A DNA stretch of 64,000 bases. It comes from Epiperipatus broadwayi. Taxonomy: Eukaryota > Onychophora > Udeonychophora > Euonychophora > Peripatidae. The notes under the pieces were generated by a model, which did no database searches, was not told the DNA's origin, and was given only the letters and a program-made list of their open reading frames with translations. The translations under genes were made by a program, and so were the position numbers. The stretch is taken from the NCBI GenBank assembly GCA_028023455.1, contig JAQFVV010006542.1, positions 711,271 through 775,270 of the forward strand. Reading direction: 5' to 3'. This document shows, piece by piece, positions 39,659 through 52,045 of the stretch (its first letter is position 1; each line of letters begins with the position of its first letter).

Positions 39659-41453
39659 TAATATTACAAATTGATGTCTGTATTTCTTCAAAATAATATA
39701 CGTAAATTTATAAATAAATATTAGAAAATACAATACTTAAAAGTTTATAAAAATATGTCTATAACAGTCACTTAGAAGTGTTTTCAACTATCTTTGTAAT
39801 TTTTGTCAACTAATACTTTTAAAATGTCAGCTTTCCCATAATTCCATGATGCCAACTTTCCCATAATTCTATGATCTAACATTTGCTGCTTGCGTATTAA
39901 TTAAATCTTGCTTGTATTTATATATTAACATCGCTTCTTTAATTTTTCTTTTATTATTATTTCTTTCAGTTTCCAATATTCTTACGTTACTATAATTAAA
40001 ATCAAAACTATATATACATGATTTATTATGGTCATAAAAGACAAAAGCTAATAAATTATCATTATTTTTTATAATTTTGTTTTGTATTTTGAACCATATA
40101 TATATATATACATATATATATGCATACACACTACTACATATAACTGTCTCAATCTATAGATGATATTTTTGAATAGAAGGAGGGAGTTCTGTATCATAAT
40201 TTGAAAATGATACAAGACTTAAGAAAATTACATTCAATGATTTGATTTATCTATTAAGTCATTTCAACAGATATATTCAGCTTTCCATGGCTAAAAACAC
40301 TTTTTCTAATCTTATAAAAGGCTTGATCTCTGTACATGTTTTAAAATATTGTGAGGGTAGGTTTGTTTTAAATTTATTGAAATATTTAGGAGTATTTGGA
40401 TGCTATTTAATCTTAATGATGTTTCCATTAATTAAATTAAAGAGTATACAAATGACTGCAATATTTATTGGTATATGTTACTACAGCAAGAGTACTTTCA
40501 ATAAATGTATTGAATACATAATTTCTAGAGGTTGGATATGATTTTAGGAAATAAAAAATTGTTTACAATGGATTTTATTAACAGAAAAAACATAAGAAAA
40601 TAATAATCAGCTATTTATATACTTATTGGTAGGAAAACATATTTAGCTATTCTTCATTGAAGGTTAAATGTTACAAGAGTGTTAATATGATAATCAGATA
40701 ATTGAAATAAGATTATAATATTATTCTTCCACAACCTTTCATTTATTAACAAATAAACTTTTTCAAGTGAAATTAATCTAAACATAAAACATATACATAC
40801 AAAACAAAATAGTATTCCCATCATAGTCCATAAGAGATGTGTCATTATTCTTTAAAACATGATTTTCAGGTCACATTTCTTTAATAAAGTAACACTAAAT
40901 GATAATAAAGTAATTAAAATAATCTTCAATAAATTGCTAAAATAAAATAAAAAAATCTTTATACTTATAAATTAGAGAAAGCTAAAAAAATTTAATGTAG
41001 ATAAAAGTTTCATGCATGAATTAATCAACTAAATTGCTTGCATGGATTGCATTATTAAAATAAGTATAAATACATGAAAGCAGTTCATGGTTGCTTACAC
41101 CATAAATCTTCAATATGTTTCCAAAGCAGCCTCTTAACAAAAGGTGGATTTTCCATAAGTAAAGATAGACATGAAAATGACAGGTTGAGATTTTTAAATT
41201 ATTAGAAATTTAAATAAATCCCATTAAACAGTCAAATATAAACTACTTTTGAAAATAAATTAATAATAATTATTTTTAAAACTTTCAAAAGTCATTGCTA
41301 TTTATTATTATTTAAATAATAACACTGATGTTGCACAAAGCTAGATGGCTCATAAAAGTAAATCACATGATAACAAACCAAGCCTTTTTACACAATAAAT
41401 CTTCAATCTATCTTTCATTTTCTTTCTCACTTTATATATATATAAAGTAATCA
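35485..41453. other. A/T-rich spacer with microsatellites
   Basis: No gene recognised over about 6 kb. It holds a (CA)n(TA)n complex at 35911-36007 with two ATTGTGCCA junctions (about 35956 and 36006), a (TCA)n run at 38531-38552, an (AT) run at 39617-39656, and TA repeats near 40097-40121. A SINE-like - strand piece with a B-box-like GGTTTGAATGCCC lies near 38885-38985. Frames at 37317-37532 (+) and 40242-40541 (+) are open for 71 and 99 codons but show no domain, and their codon content follows the local A/T bias. Confidence 0.45.
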
Positions 41454-42054
41454 CAGTGCATAATGCTATATTGAAATAAATATATAAATATTAAGCATTA
41501 AATCACCCCACATGGTTATGAAATCCAGTACCACCCTCTGTGAACTAATATATAAATACATTAGAGTTCGTATTGTAAAATAGACAGCTCAAAACGATAC
41601 CGCTTTGAACTGTCTGCTATAAGATGTTTTATATTGAAATATGAACAAACTCAAACAAAGAACTTGAAATTTTAGCAAGCAAAGATCTTAACTTTTTGCT
41701 ACTAACAAACATGTTTTACTATTACTATATAAAGACAAACTAAACATTAGTAATTTTAATCTTTAAACCACCTAACACAAATGTATAGAAAATAATCCAG
41801 TGCATAATGCTATACTGAAATAAATATACAAATATTAAGCATTAAATCACCCCACATGGTTAAGAAATCCAGTACCGACCTCTGTGAACTAATATAAAAA
41901 TACCTTAGAGTTCGTATTTCAAAATAGCAGACAGTTCAAAGTGGTATCATTTTGAGCTGGCTATGTTGAAATACGAACTCTAATGTATTTATATATTAGT
42001 TCACAGAGGGTGGTACTGGGTTTCTTAACCATGTGGAGTGATTTAATGCTTAAT
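41454..42054. repeat. Three-copy foldback element
   Basis: Two direct copies of a 165-bp unit (41454-41620 and 41799-41961) share AGTGCATAATGCTATA, CACCCCACATGGTTA and TTAGAGTTCGTATT. A third, inverted copy (41964-42054) pairs with the second, giving a hairpin with about 100-bp arms. The loop side holds a smaller palindrome around AGACAG.TCAAA and its complement. The right end abuts TA repeats. No coding potential. Confidence 0.8.
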
Positions 42055-43713
42055 ATATATATATATATTCATACTTTTCACCCTATGTTTCACCATCAAA
42101 CCTAATGCCCCTTGTGCAAGTTGAACCTATTTAAATGTTAATAAATCTAAAATTGCCATGTCTGTATAAACAGTATTTATATTTGCGTGCAAACCAACGC
42201 TATAATTAGATAGGTAGTAAATTATAGATACTAATTTATTTAATTGTAAAATTTTATATTATTTAGTTAGTGTAATTATTATTTTGTTGTTTAATATTGT
42301 ATTTCTATGTGGTATATATCGTGATATAGAAGAAAGATTTAAAATATGTAAAGTATCTAAAAATAATATTAAATGTCTTTAAAAATTGTTAAAAGTTTAT
42401 GTTTTAAATATATTTCAGGAAAAGTTTCTGAAAATATTTAAAAGCATATCAAAATGTTTGTAAATTATTTTAAATAATATGTTAAAAAGTTTTCGTTTTA
42501 AAAAAATGTGAAAGGTTTTTAAAGAAAGGTTTCATATATGTAAGAAAAAAAAAGTTATAAGTTTTTGTTGAAAAAGTGTCAATGGAATTGAAAAAGTAAA
42601 AAGTTCAATTTACTAATTAAATTTAGATAAGGTAAGTTATTTTAAAATCTAAATTGGAATGTTTGCAAAAAATCTTAAATTATAATAGTTTATGGAATGT
42701 TCTAACAAGTTATCTAAGATTTTAAAACGGTAAAGAAAATATTAATTAAATCGTTTAGAGGGTAGTTCGAAAGAAAAAGATATAAATACTCTTTTTTAAC
42801 AAGGGATTGTAGTGAGTGATCAATTGTTATGTTTTTCTAAAAGCTTTGGTTACTCCCGAGATTTCTCATGATAAAAAGAAAGAAACCAACAAATGGGAAA
42901 GTATATAAATTACCAAACAAAAATTGGTAATAAATTATACTATTTTTTTTTCAAAGAAGTCTGTGTAATTCTGTGTAATTCTGTGTAATTCTTTATGTAA
43001 ATATATCTATATAAGTTACTACTTCTTTTAAAATAATGATAAAACTAATATGACAAAACTTAAATCTTTTAATTAATATTTTAAATATTCATGTATCAAA
43101 TTTATGTGTTAAAGTCTAAATATCCTTATTTATTTTTCATTTTAAGTAAATTATTTAGTTTAAAGTTATATCCTGGGTTGTGTCATATTCTTTGTTATTT
43201 TATTTTAAACTTATTATGTTTCATATGAATATTTCGAAAGTAGCTAATTTATGTATATTTTAAGAAGATATTATTTGAAAATCTTCATATAATTTGTTTG
43301 TAGCGTCAACTTTCTGGTGTTTCAAAATCTATTTTTTTATTATTTAAATGATTTAATGTGGAAATGTGGTCTTTTGATCAACCAGTTAAAACTTACCTTA
43401 TAGTTTTATTTAGAATTAAATTTAGCTTTCTATTTATAAGTATATTTGACATTTAAATTCTTAAGTCCTAGAAATATACTTTCCTCCTTAAATATTTATT
43501 ATCTATAGTAACTTAATAGATCAAAAAAGTAATTAGTATTCCCCTTTTGTAGCTAGTGTTTATTACCAGTACAAAAGTTGGTCCAATTTGATAGAGCTAA
43601 TATGCTATTAACTGTATTTCATAGTTGAAATATACTATTCTTTGTTGGCGGATGTGTATTATTTTATAAAAATATTCTCATTTTACTGCTATATGTAATA
43701 TACATATCTTAAG
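42055..43713. other. A/T-rich spacer
   Basis: No gene recognised. CTGTGTAATT is repeated three times in tandem near 42960-42990. The stretch could include the promoter or 5' leader of the exon candidate at 43714, but I see no clear signal. Confidence 0.4.
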
Positions 43714-43767
43714 ATGGAGCGTCCAACATCTTCTTTAGGGAGTAGTGAAGCAGCCAAGGCCTTAGAT
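43714..43767 (+). CDS. Candidate first coding exon, unknown protein
   Basis: An ATG in a fair start context (AAGATGG) opens 18 codons reading MERPTSSLGSSEAAKALD, ended exactly by a GTAAGT donor. The stretch is clearly richer in G+C than its surroundings and looks coding; after the donor, the frame becomes A/T-biased and hydrophobic like random local DNA. The intron would be phase 0. I do not recognise the protein, and no partner exon can be proved. A possible downstream exon on the same strand is at 45284-45438. It could equally be a chance open frame in a decayed repeat. Confidence 0.3.
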
Positions 43768-44339
43768 GTAAGTCTGCCATTCCTGAACACAATTCCTTTT
43801 CACCAGATTTCGGTTACAGGGTACCATTTGTTGCAAGAACCTAAGTTATTTCATATTACTTTTCCTATTATTGTTTACCTGTGCCATAGACTTGGAAAAT
43901 CTTTCAATTTAAATTTTCTCAAAGTCGATCTATTTTTATTTAAATTATATTGTATATTTTAGTAAATAATTATGATCAAAGTTTAATATAATTATTTATA
44001 TACCAAAATATTGCTATGATGTGATTTTTTTATTGTAAAAATTCATAAGATGGGATTGTAAACCTCTATGAAATTTAAAGATTACTTATGTAAAGGGATT
44101 TTAATTGTATATAAAAAGAGGTTCTCTTATCCACCCAATTTTGTACATTGGACCTAAATGTAAAATATCAATTTCATTCAATTAAATAAATATATAATTA
44201 ATTTAAGTATTTTTATTATTGTTAATTAATCAATTTATTTTTTACTATATAGTAAATATTTATTAAATTAGATTAGTGATCTATTTTAGTAATTAAGAAC
44301 TCTCTTTTAATTATCAGAGACTTATTTTCTCGTACTTGG
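43768..44339. other. A/T-rich spacer
   Basis: No gene recognised apart from the tail of the open frame that starts at 43714. Confidence 0.5.
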
Positions 44340-44490
44340 TGGAAGAGGTATATACGTGTAATTTCAAGATGTCATTGTAGGTTTGAGTCTTGGAATTCTG
44401 GTTAAAGTTGAAGTGTGGACTCGGATAACAGGTCCTTGGTCTTGTGGATTCTGAATTCTGTTACGCGAATGTACAAACTTGACTGTTACA
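44340..44490 (-). repeat. Fragment of a related LTR start
   Basis: Read on the - strand from 44490, this begins TGTAACAGTCAAGTTTGTAC and continues TTCGCGTAACAG. The 2.9-kb LTR begins TGTGCCCATCGGATTTGTAT followed by GTTCACGTAACAAG, a clear though diverged match. It starts exactly at an (AT)n run, as the other LTRs do. Only about 150 bp can be assigned. Confidence 0.5.
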
Positions 44491-45283
44491 ATATATATAT
44501 ATATATATAACACCAGTGATATAAAAAGTTTTTAAAGATTTTTTATGACTGTGATTATTTTTGGATGTAATACTTGGTTATTTAATAGAAGAGATTAACA
44601 CTACTTTGCAGAGTATAAAGATGTATCTGTTAAGATTAACAAGAAAATATTGAAAGCAGAATACATGTATGAGAAAAACAAATAGGTACTACTGTTAAAT
44701 AGTTAGCAAACTAAAGTGAATCTGGATTAGATATGTTGGTAATAAAAATAATAATGGATTAATAAGTACGACAAATTTTGAAAGAATAAGAAAAGAACTA
44801 CACCTGGTTTTTTTTTGACATGGACTTATTTAATGCAATTTTGAAGTTACGCGTTTCACGTTATACCAGAGTCAAACTCAGATAATGCACTATTTCTTTA
44901 AATAATAAATATTGTGCACTTACATCATATTGAAAATAATAGCACATTATTGGAATTTGACTTTCATCTTAGTAATTTCAATATTTTCAGTGCTTTATAA
45001 TAGTAAGATTTTATGCAATAATGAAATTAAAATCATGATTTCCACATTTTATGTATACACACATTAAATTTTACAAGACTATAATGTAAATTTGTTCAAA
45101 CATTGTGCGTGTTAATTTTGCATTTTAAATCACATTCTGTTTTTGCTTTTTAAAAAAGAATGTAATCAATTCTTAATCATTTAGCGTCAACAAGTTTATT
45201 TTTAAAAGGTGAGTAATAGCAGTGGGCACAATTAAAATTGAAAATTAAAAAATTAAAGACAAAAATAAGAATTTAATTTTTAG
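44491..45283. other. A/T-rich spacer
   Basis: Starts with (AT)n beside the LTR fragment; no gene recognised. Confidence 0.5.
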
Positions 45284-45438
45284 TTGTTAGATTAATTACT
45301 AATTACATTGTCACCAGAAAACCATTAACACAACATGAGAGTGACGTTGGCGCTAGTTGTATTTCATCTTGTGAAGAATCTGATTTTTTACCAGTTTGCA
45401 AACGAACCTATTTAACGGCAAATAGTGATAATAATTAA
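45284..45438 (+). CDS. Candidate terminal coding exon, unknown protein
   Basis: After a T-rich tract and TTTTTAG acceptor, one frame (45286-45438) stays open for 50 codons and ends in TAA. Its middle reads HESDVGASCISSCEESDF, then LPVCKRTYLTANSDNN at the end; it is acidic and Ser/Cys-rich and unlike the Lys/Asn/Ile/Phe-rich random frames around it. An AATAAA lies at 45494-45499, suitable for a poly(A) signal. The composition could suit a host gene end or a fragment of a transposase N-terminal region; no family is recognised. The link with 43714-43767 is speculation. Confidence 0.25.
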
Positions 45439-48400
45439 AATGTGTAAAAAAATGTAAATTACTGTAAATTATGCATAAAAATATATTGTTTTGAATAAAA
45501 TTAAATATTATAGTTAACAAAAAGTTTGTCTTGTATCAATTTTTTTCAAATTTGAAATTTTTTATTAGTCATATATTATTTCCTTATTTTTTTTTTGCAT
45601 GAATTTTAAAGTAATTTTACATTGGTGCTTTGCTTTTACGCGATTTTTGAAAAATCACCATCTGTATCCCCCTTTTTCAAGGTAAGTTACATCTATTTTT
45701 GCATGATTTTGTTTGCACATGTTTTCTGAGGAACCTATCTATTGCATAAAATGAGACCCAGGTGTATATAATAAATGGAAGATTGTGATAAAAGGGTCTG
45801 ATAAATAATGTGATCTAAAAAAATATTGTTAGAATAAAAATAAACTTGCAGATAAAGTTTTAATATTTACTAAGGCTGTAGCCTCAAGAGTATGCGTATA
45901 AAATGCGATAGTAGGGACCTCTACAGGTCTTAACCACAAGCTTACACTTTCATGACAATAATTTTACAGTAACTGTAGAGCAGATATAAATAAACAGTAT
46001 CCATATAAGAAAAAATTTAGATTGTCAAAAACGAAAAGAAAATTCAGAGATATATATTCTATAGATAAAAAAGATACAAGATTCAATTTATATGATAAAT
46101 GATTTAAATATATCCAGATATATAAGAATACCCAGATATATAAAAAAACATATACATTTTTTTAATAATGTAATTATTAGAATCACCTTTTGTACTTTTA
46201 AATCTTAAGTTTTAAAATTTAATATAATATATATATATATATAATAGTTTATTAAGATTAATTAATTAAATACTTTGTCTCAAAAGTTAAATAAAAATGA
46301 ATAAAGCAAATTTATATAAAAATTATTTTCAGGAAATTCATATAAATACTTTAAGCTTCTATTATAAATTGTTTAAAACGTTAACCTTGTTCTAAATGTA
46401 AATAAATTTGATGAGAAATCTTAAAATATAATTAAAGATAAAATTAAAATTATAATTATTTTGTTAAATTAATAATTAGTTAAGAAATTCCAAATGTTTG
46501 TTTAAAACTTGGATAATTCCATTAGGGGTGGGGGAGAAAGAGCAATTTATTTACTAGTTATTATTTATCCTTCCCCCTCCCAAAAGTATGTATCAGTTAA
46601 TTAGTATGTGATATTTTCTTGTGAGAATGTGAAATAATATAGACTTACTAGATAGTCTATTTACATTTGTTCATTAATCATGAATTGATAGTAGTGCAAA
46701 GTGTCAAGGCAATGGATTTGAATCTCTAATGTCTCGTATTTAAAACAAATTATATACAAAAGAAAACAAATATATGCAAATTATTAAATAAAAAATTTAT
46801 GTTAGAAAACTGTTCAGCTCAGAATAAACAATTCTGATGAATATTTTCATCTGAGAAGTGATGTCATTAGTCATGGAATTAATCTATAACCAAATGCGGA
46901 AATAATGCTAGCAATTATGAAAAATAAAAGAAAACATACAGATTTGCCACATAGAGAATAATTTATATTTTGCCTTGAATCTCACAAAAACAAATACATT
47001 AATAAAGTATGCTTTTTAAAATGAAATAAAAAATAATATACAATGAAGATATATATTTTTAGAAGGAATTTCCAAAGATCTGTTATAAACCAAGATCTGC
47101 TTCAATAAAGTAACACAAACTATGACTTAGATTTTTTTGAACTAAAAAGTAGATAAAACAAATTACTGTTCTCAATTAATTGTTAAATATTATTTTACAG
47201 CTTATCATGTTCACTTTGAAATGTAATTAAATTATTTTATTATATATCTTGTTTTATTCTGATGTAAAACATATATTCCACATAAAGACCATTGATATAA
47301 AAAAAGTAGACCAAGACACACTACTGAGTAAATTAGCTTGTAACTTACTCTTGAATATCCATTTTTCAATGATTTTATTAAAGGGTAAAAATGAGTATAG
47401 GTTTTAAATATATTTGTTAGCAAATTATAAAAAGAAGCTAATAAAAAATCCAACAAATTACATAAATGATTTACAAATCCATTAATAAGTATATTTTGAT
47501 TCATTGCCTAAAATTAAAAAAAAAAAGTCAACTATTAAGAGAAAAACAAAAAAATACAACAAACAAAATATTTAATAATGCCCGTCCGATGCTATGACAC
47601 TTAAAAAAAAATTAATAATTTCACAATTTAAATTGGAAGTTAATTATATATATAAAACTCAAGACATTTTAAAACATTAATTTTTGTTCCTGACAAGAAC
47701 ATGTGGGTATTCATATGGATGGAAGATTGTAGTAAAAAACGTTTTGTCAGACTAAAGTTATTTAAATATTAAGAAAGTGAATCAATCAATGAATATAATA
47801 TGTTAAATATTATTTTATTAATATTAAGTTTGTAATATAAAAAAGCATAGTTAGAAATAGTTATTGAGTATTTATGGGACACCTTGAAGAATTAAAAACA
47901 TATCTAAGAGAATATTGTATATTTAATGAATATATTCTAGTTTTAATATATGATGTACTATTTCCATCACATAATATTTATTTTTAAATGTTTTTTAGAA
48001 AATTCTAACTTAATTTAAAATTTTTCCAATACATTCAACTGTTATTAATAGTACACAGGTTAATATATAACACAATATTTTATATGGTATTATTTGCCCT
48101 TTTATTTCAGATTGTTTCTGTCTTGTCCAATAAAAGCACTAACATGTGAACTGAAACTGGAATGTTTGGTTTTCTGAATAATAAATTTAAAATTATTGTC
48201 TAAGCATAGAGGCTATTTTGTCAAAGATAACAGGCAGTAGAAGTTTTATATATTTATCTACAATAGCCCTTCTGATGTTTCTACTTTTTTTTCAAAGGCA
48301 AGATTAATGAATGGTTTTCAAACATTATGAATTATCACACTACATTAACTTTGGATATTGTTACACGATCAGTTTCTTTAAATTTTCTCCTTTGTATCTT

Positions 48401-49059
48401 TTCCTGCATGTCCAATATTTTTTACCAGCATATATTAATTGGCACATGCATGTTCTGCTATTTTTGTTTACATTTGTTCTTTGCTTTGTAATATTGTTTT
48501 GTGCTGCTTAATTGATGACATAAAATTGTATCTAAAATAGCAGATCATTTATGTATTGTAATATTGTGTAGCTAGCTACTGGTTAAGAAAGGACAGACAT
48601 AATACTATAAGCTTTGATGAAAAGAGAATTAACACAATTTCTGTAATGTCAGTAGAATATGTTAGTATTTACTCTCTTTTTACTGTGTTTCATTTTTTTA
48701 TTAAAAAAAAAAAGGGTAATAATCATAACTTATAATTGTAATAAAGAAAAATAAAACAAACTAAAATATTGCTCATATTAAAAGAAACAAATAAGAATTG
48801 TCAGAATTAAAAAATAACAAAAGGATACAATATTATTAAAATTAATAAGTAATTGTAATTTGTTTCAAAGCAAATTTAAATTTCTAAAGTAACAATATTT
48901 TCCCATTCACTTTCTTTTTCTTTCTATTTCTTCTTGATTTTGTTCTTTGATTAATAAACATGCAGTGAGAGATCTATTGAAATAGATAAGTTTTGGAGGT
49001 GGACAGCTAGGGGGTGTTAAGCAACATTTTTTAAAATGTATTTTTTGCAATCAGAAAAG
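45439..49059. other. A/T-rich spacer
   Basis: No gene recognised. A 24-bp tail fragment of the tRNA-Gly-like SINE (CCGATGCTATGACAC) lies at 47587-47601. A GTAAGT after TTTTTCAAG at 45682 has no supporting upstream frame. Frames at 47232-47504 (-) and 48311-48511 (+) are low-complexity hydrophobic and lack motifs. Confidence 0.45.
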
Positions 49060-49218
49060 GGTTTGAACTCAGACTTTGAAGTTTCCTATAGCTATCCACT
49101 TCATCCTATATAACTGATACACACACATGACCACATGTATGTAAATAAGATAAATGATCTCAAATATACCTATTTCATGCTGAATCAGCATTCATCAGTT
49201 GGTTCAGATCTTTATCTC
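49060..49218 (-). repeat. 160-bp dispersed repeat with Pol III-like boxes, copy 1
   Basis: On the - strand this matches 52046-52206 (+) over its full length: it starts GGGAGATAAAGATCTG and includes ACATGTGGTCATG, a GTGGATAGCTATAGG A-box-like site and a GAGTTCAAACCC B-box-like site near the end. The (AT)n run at 49221 abuts its start. Confidence 0.7.
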
Positions 49219-49220
49219 CC

Positions 49221-49300
49221 ATATATATATATATATATTTATTGTAACTGGATCAACTACATATATATATATATATATTTATTGTAACTGGATCAACTAC
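49221..49300. repeat. Exact 40-bp tandem duplication
   Basis: 49221-49260 and 49261-49300 are identical: an AT run followed by TTATTGTAACTGGATCAACT plus AC. Confidence 0.95.
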
Positions 49301-49879
49301 CAACCTATATTATCAGTTGGAACTATTTTCTGATGAGGATATTGCAGGATGACAACAAAGATTGGCATTACTCAATGTTTATCTTACAACCCTACAACAA
49401 TATTTCCTGCTCATCAGAGGATGTAGCACATAAAGAGACTGAAAACATCTAGAAAATTTGTTTGTTTGGTTTCCCAAACAGTGTCACCAGAGTTCCAGCT
49501 TACTATAACCTTACTTACTTATTCAGATCTGGTTATGGCAAACATAGCTCAGGAGTTATGAGATTCTTGTGAACAAATGCAATAAATGAGACTGACTAGA
49601 TAGATTAGTTTTAGATAACAATGATCTATTTATTTGACAACAAAAGTTATTGACAGTTCATCTTTGGATGGTCAGTTCATATATGCGCATATGGTCCTAG
49701 GTCAGTTTGATTTACATTTAATAATTCTTTTCATAATCATCGATGATTGGTGCAATAAGTACAACTATAAGTTCTGTACAAAGTATTTATCCTTGGTTGT
49801 GGCATCTGGATGTAAATGTCAGTCATTCAACTGGAATTCAGGTATGTGGACATACACTCAAATTATTTATCTTTGATCC
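49301..49879. other. Spacer with weak inverted repeat
   Basis: TTCTGATGAGGATATTGCAGG near 49330 pairs loosely with CCTGCTCATCAGAGG near 49405. No gene recognised. Confidence 0.4.
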
Positions 49880-50345
49880 AGGTATGTGGATATAAATTCA
49901 AGTCATTCATCTTTGATCCAAGTGTCTGGGTTTAAATTCAAGTCATTCCTTATATTAAAATATTTATTATCTAATTCAGATTTGTAGATTTGAGTTATTC
50001 ATTTATTTAATTCATCTTTGATACAGGTGTCTGGGTTTAAATTCAAGTCATTCCTTATATTAGAATACTAATTCTCTAATTCAGATTTGTAGATTTAAAT
50101 CAGTTATTTACTTAATTCATCTTTAATCCAAGTGTATTGATGTAGGTTCAAGTCATTCATTTATATTAAAAGATTAATTCTCGAATTCATATGTGTAGAT
50201 TTGAGTTATGCATTTATTTAACTCATCTTTATGATACTGATATCTGGGTTTAAATTCAAGTCATTCCTTATATTAAAATATTAATTCCCTAATTCAGATT
50301 TGTAAATTTGAGTTATTCATTTGTTTAATTCATCTTAGATACAGG
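49880..50345. repeat. 105-bp minisatellite, 4 copies
   Basis: AGTCATTC recurs at 49941, 50046, 50151 and 50259. Units share CTGGGTTTAAATTCAAGTCA and TCTAATTCAGATTTGTAGAT. A half-unit duplication lies just upstream (near 49840-49925). Confidence 0.85.
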
Positions 50346-51546
50346 TATATCTTTGAAGTAGAAACACATACATTCAATTTAATTTTTACATAGAAGGATT
50401 GTTACTCTGTGAATTATAAAGGCACATCTAATCCCTGTTTATATTCAAAGTAGAAACATATTCAATTTAATTTTTCTATCCAAGCATTACAAATCCTGTA
50501 TTCACGTATATAGAAATACATCTTTGATTTAACTCACATACTATTATATTTTTTAATTTATTTTTAAATCAATATTCTTAAGTTCTTAAAATCATTATAA
50601 TTATTATTCTTTAAAAACTTTATTTCCATACTGTTTCCTTTGATAAATCAATCATTTGAATAGTTGTATTTTATTTTATATGTTAATCATTTCAACAAAT
50701 ATGTTTTCAAAATATATTTAAATATTATAAATGTGTCTAAATTTTCCTTACCTTGACATTTATATCGTCACATCAAGAAGGGGTTTAGTAAAGCTGAATG
50801 GCACAATAAATTGCTGCTGTTATTTACAGGGGCATGTTCTATACTTCTTGGGATTCACATGGATGGAGAAAGAGGAAGAATTTTCTACTCTCATCCTGGA
50901 GTTTTCCAAATTATTAATGTGTTTTTTCCATTATTCAGTTATCTAGTAACTAAAAGTTTTCTTCTGTTGGTGATAACTGCAGTTTCAAACTTGGTTGTTT
51001 TAGAATTCCAAAAAGTAATTAATTTTCAACAGGTCTCACTGTAACTCTTTTTGTAACTCCAACAGTAACTCTAACTCTAACTGGCTTATCTGATTAAGCT
51101 GCTTCTTTTATTTCTTCTGCTTCCCACATTTTTTCATCTACTAATATGTTTTTAAAAAACAACTGATTAAAAACCCAAGGAAAGAAGGTTATGCTATCTT
51201 TAACTGTTTTTACATTTAAATCTGAAAACATATAGCTCTAAAATAAATCATATCTGCTTTATTTTAAATTGAAGCTTTATCAATTAATGATAAAGATTTA
51301 TTAAGTGCTTCTTTTATATTTTCTTTATTTTACATTTTTTGTTACTATTTTTTTTTATAATGCAGTTAGGAAAAGTGACTTTAATTCACTGTCACTTGCT
51401 TCTGTATTTAAATTTTTATTTATTGAACCACATCAGTTTTATTTTTAATTTAAACTGCTTTAGCTGGGGGAGTTAAAAAAATCTTGAAAATATATATGTA
51501 AAACAATGTGTCTGTTTCATTATATATATATATATATATATATATA
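50346..51546. other. A/T-rich spacer
   Basis: An acceptor-like TTATTTACAG at 50820-50829 precedes a purine-richer stretch to about 50930, but no donor or conserved frame follows. AAGTAGAAACA.ATTCAATTT occurs twice (about 50356 and 50449). The stretch ends in an (AT) run (51520-51546) next to a foldback. Confidence 0.45.
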
Positions 51547-51591
51547 ATCAGCATCCAGTTTGTATTAAGATAGCATATCTTTAAATTCTAA

Positions 51592-52012
51592 AGGACAAGC
51601 TTCAACTGTCTCCACCCTCCAACACTTCCACCATCCATACCATTGAAAATCTGATGATGAAACATTCAAAACCCTTACTGATATTGACATTATTATCATA
51701 TACATGTTGACTTTAAGTCACTCTGACCCTTCATGTATAGGATCTTAATATGAATATTTAAATACACAGAAGAGGGATAGGCAGAATGCAGGTTGATATG
51801 CAATATTTAAATACATGTATATTGTCTATACTTTATTTAATGGGATTTCAACTTAGATTTTCAAACCGTACTTGAGGGTCACTATGACTTAAAGGTGACA
51901 AGGGTATGATAATAATATGGCATCAACAAGGGATTTGAAAATACTATCATAAGATTTTCAATGATATGAATAGTTGAAGAGTTGGAGGGTGGATAAGATT
52001 GGAGCCTGTCCA
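51592..52012. repeat. Imperfect foldback with about 150-bp arms
   Basis: The left arm from 51592 (GGACAAGCTTCAACTGTC, CCACCCTCCAAC, ACCATTGAAAATCTGATGAT) pairs with the right arm ending at 52012 (GTTGGAGGGTGG, ATCATAAGATTTTCAATGAT). The arms extend to about 51745 and 51862, with roughly 85% identity by eye. Short AT or TATATGTGTG runs bracket the element. Non-coding. Confidence 0.75.
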
Positions 52013-52045
52013 TAAAATGAGCACATATTATATATATGTGTGTGG

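Noticed and set aside
40242-40541. 99-codon + frame
   Set aside because: No motif, A/T-biased codons, hydrophobic and Lys/Ile-rich like random local DNA; no splice or poly(A) support.
45662-45690. TTTTTCAAG followed by GTAAGT, possible exon end
   Set aside because: No open frame or acceptor upstream that makes an exon.
49330-49420. CTGATGAG as a possible hammerhead ribozyme core
   Set aside because: No matching GAAA with stem II at the required spacing.
49880-50345. CRISPR-like spacing of repeats
   Set aside because: The whole 105-bp unit is repeated, with no unique spacers; eukaryotic minisatellite.
50811-51044. Acceptor-like TTATTTACAG followed by an open frame
   Set aside because: No donor, no motif, and the frame soon becomes A/T-biased.
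51650-51690. CTGATGA followed by GAAAC
   Set aside because: The two elements overlap too closely to leave room for hammerhead stem II.
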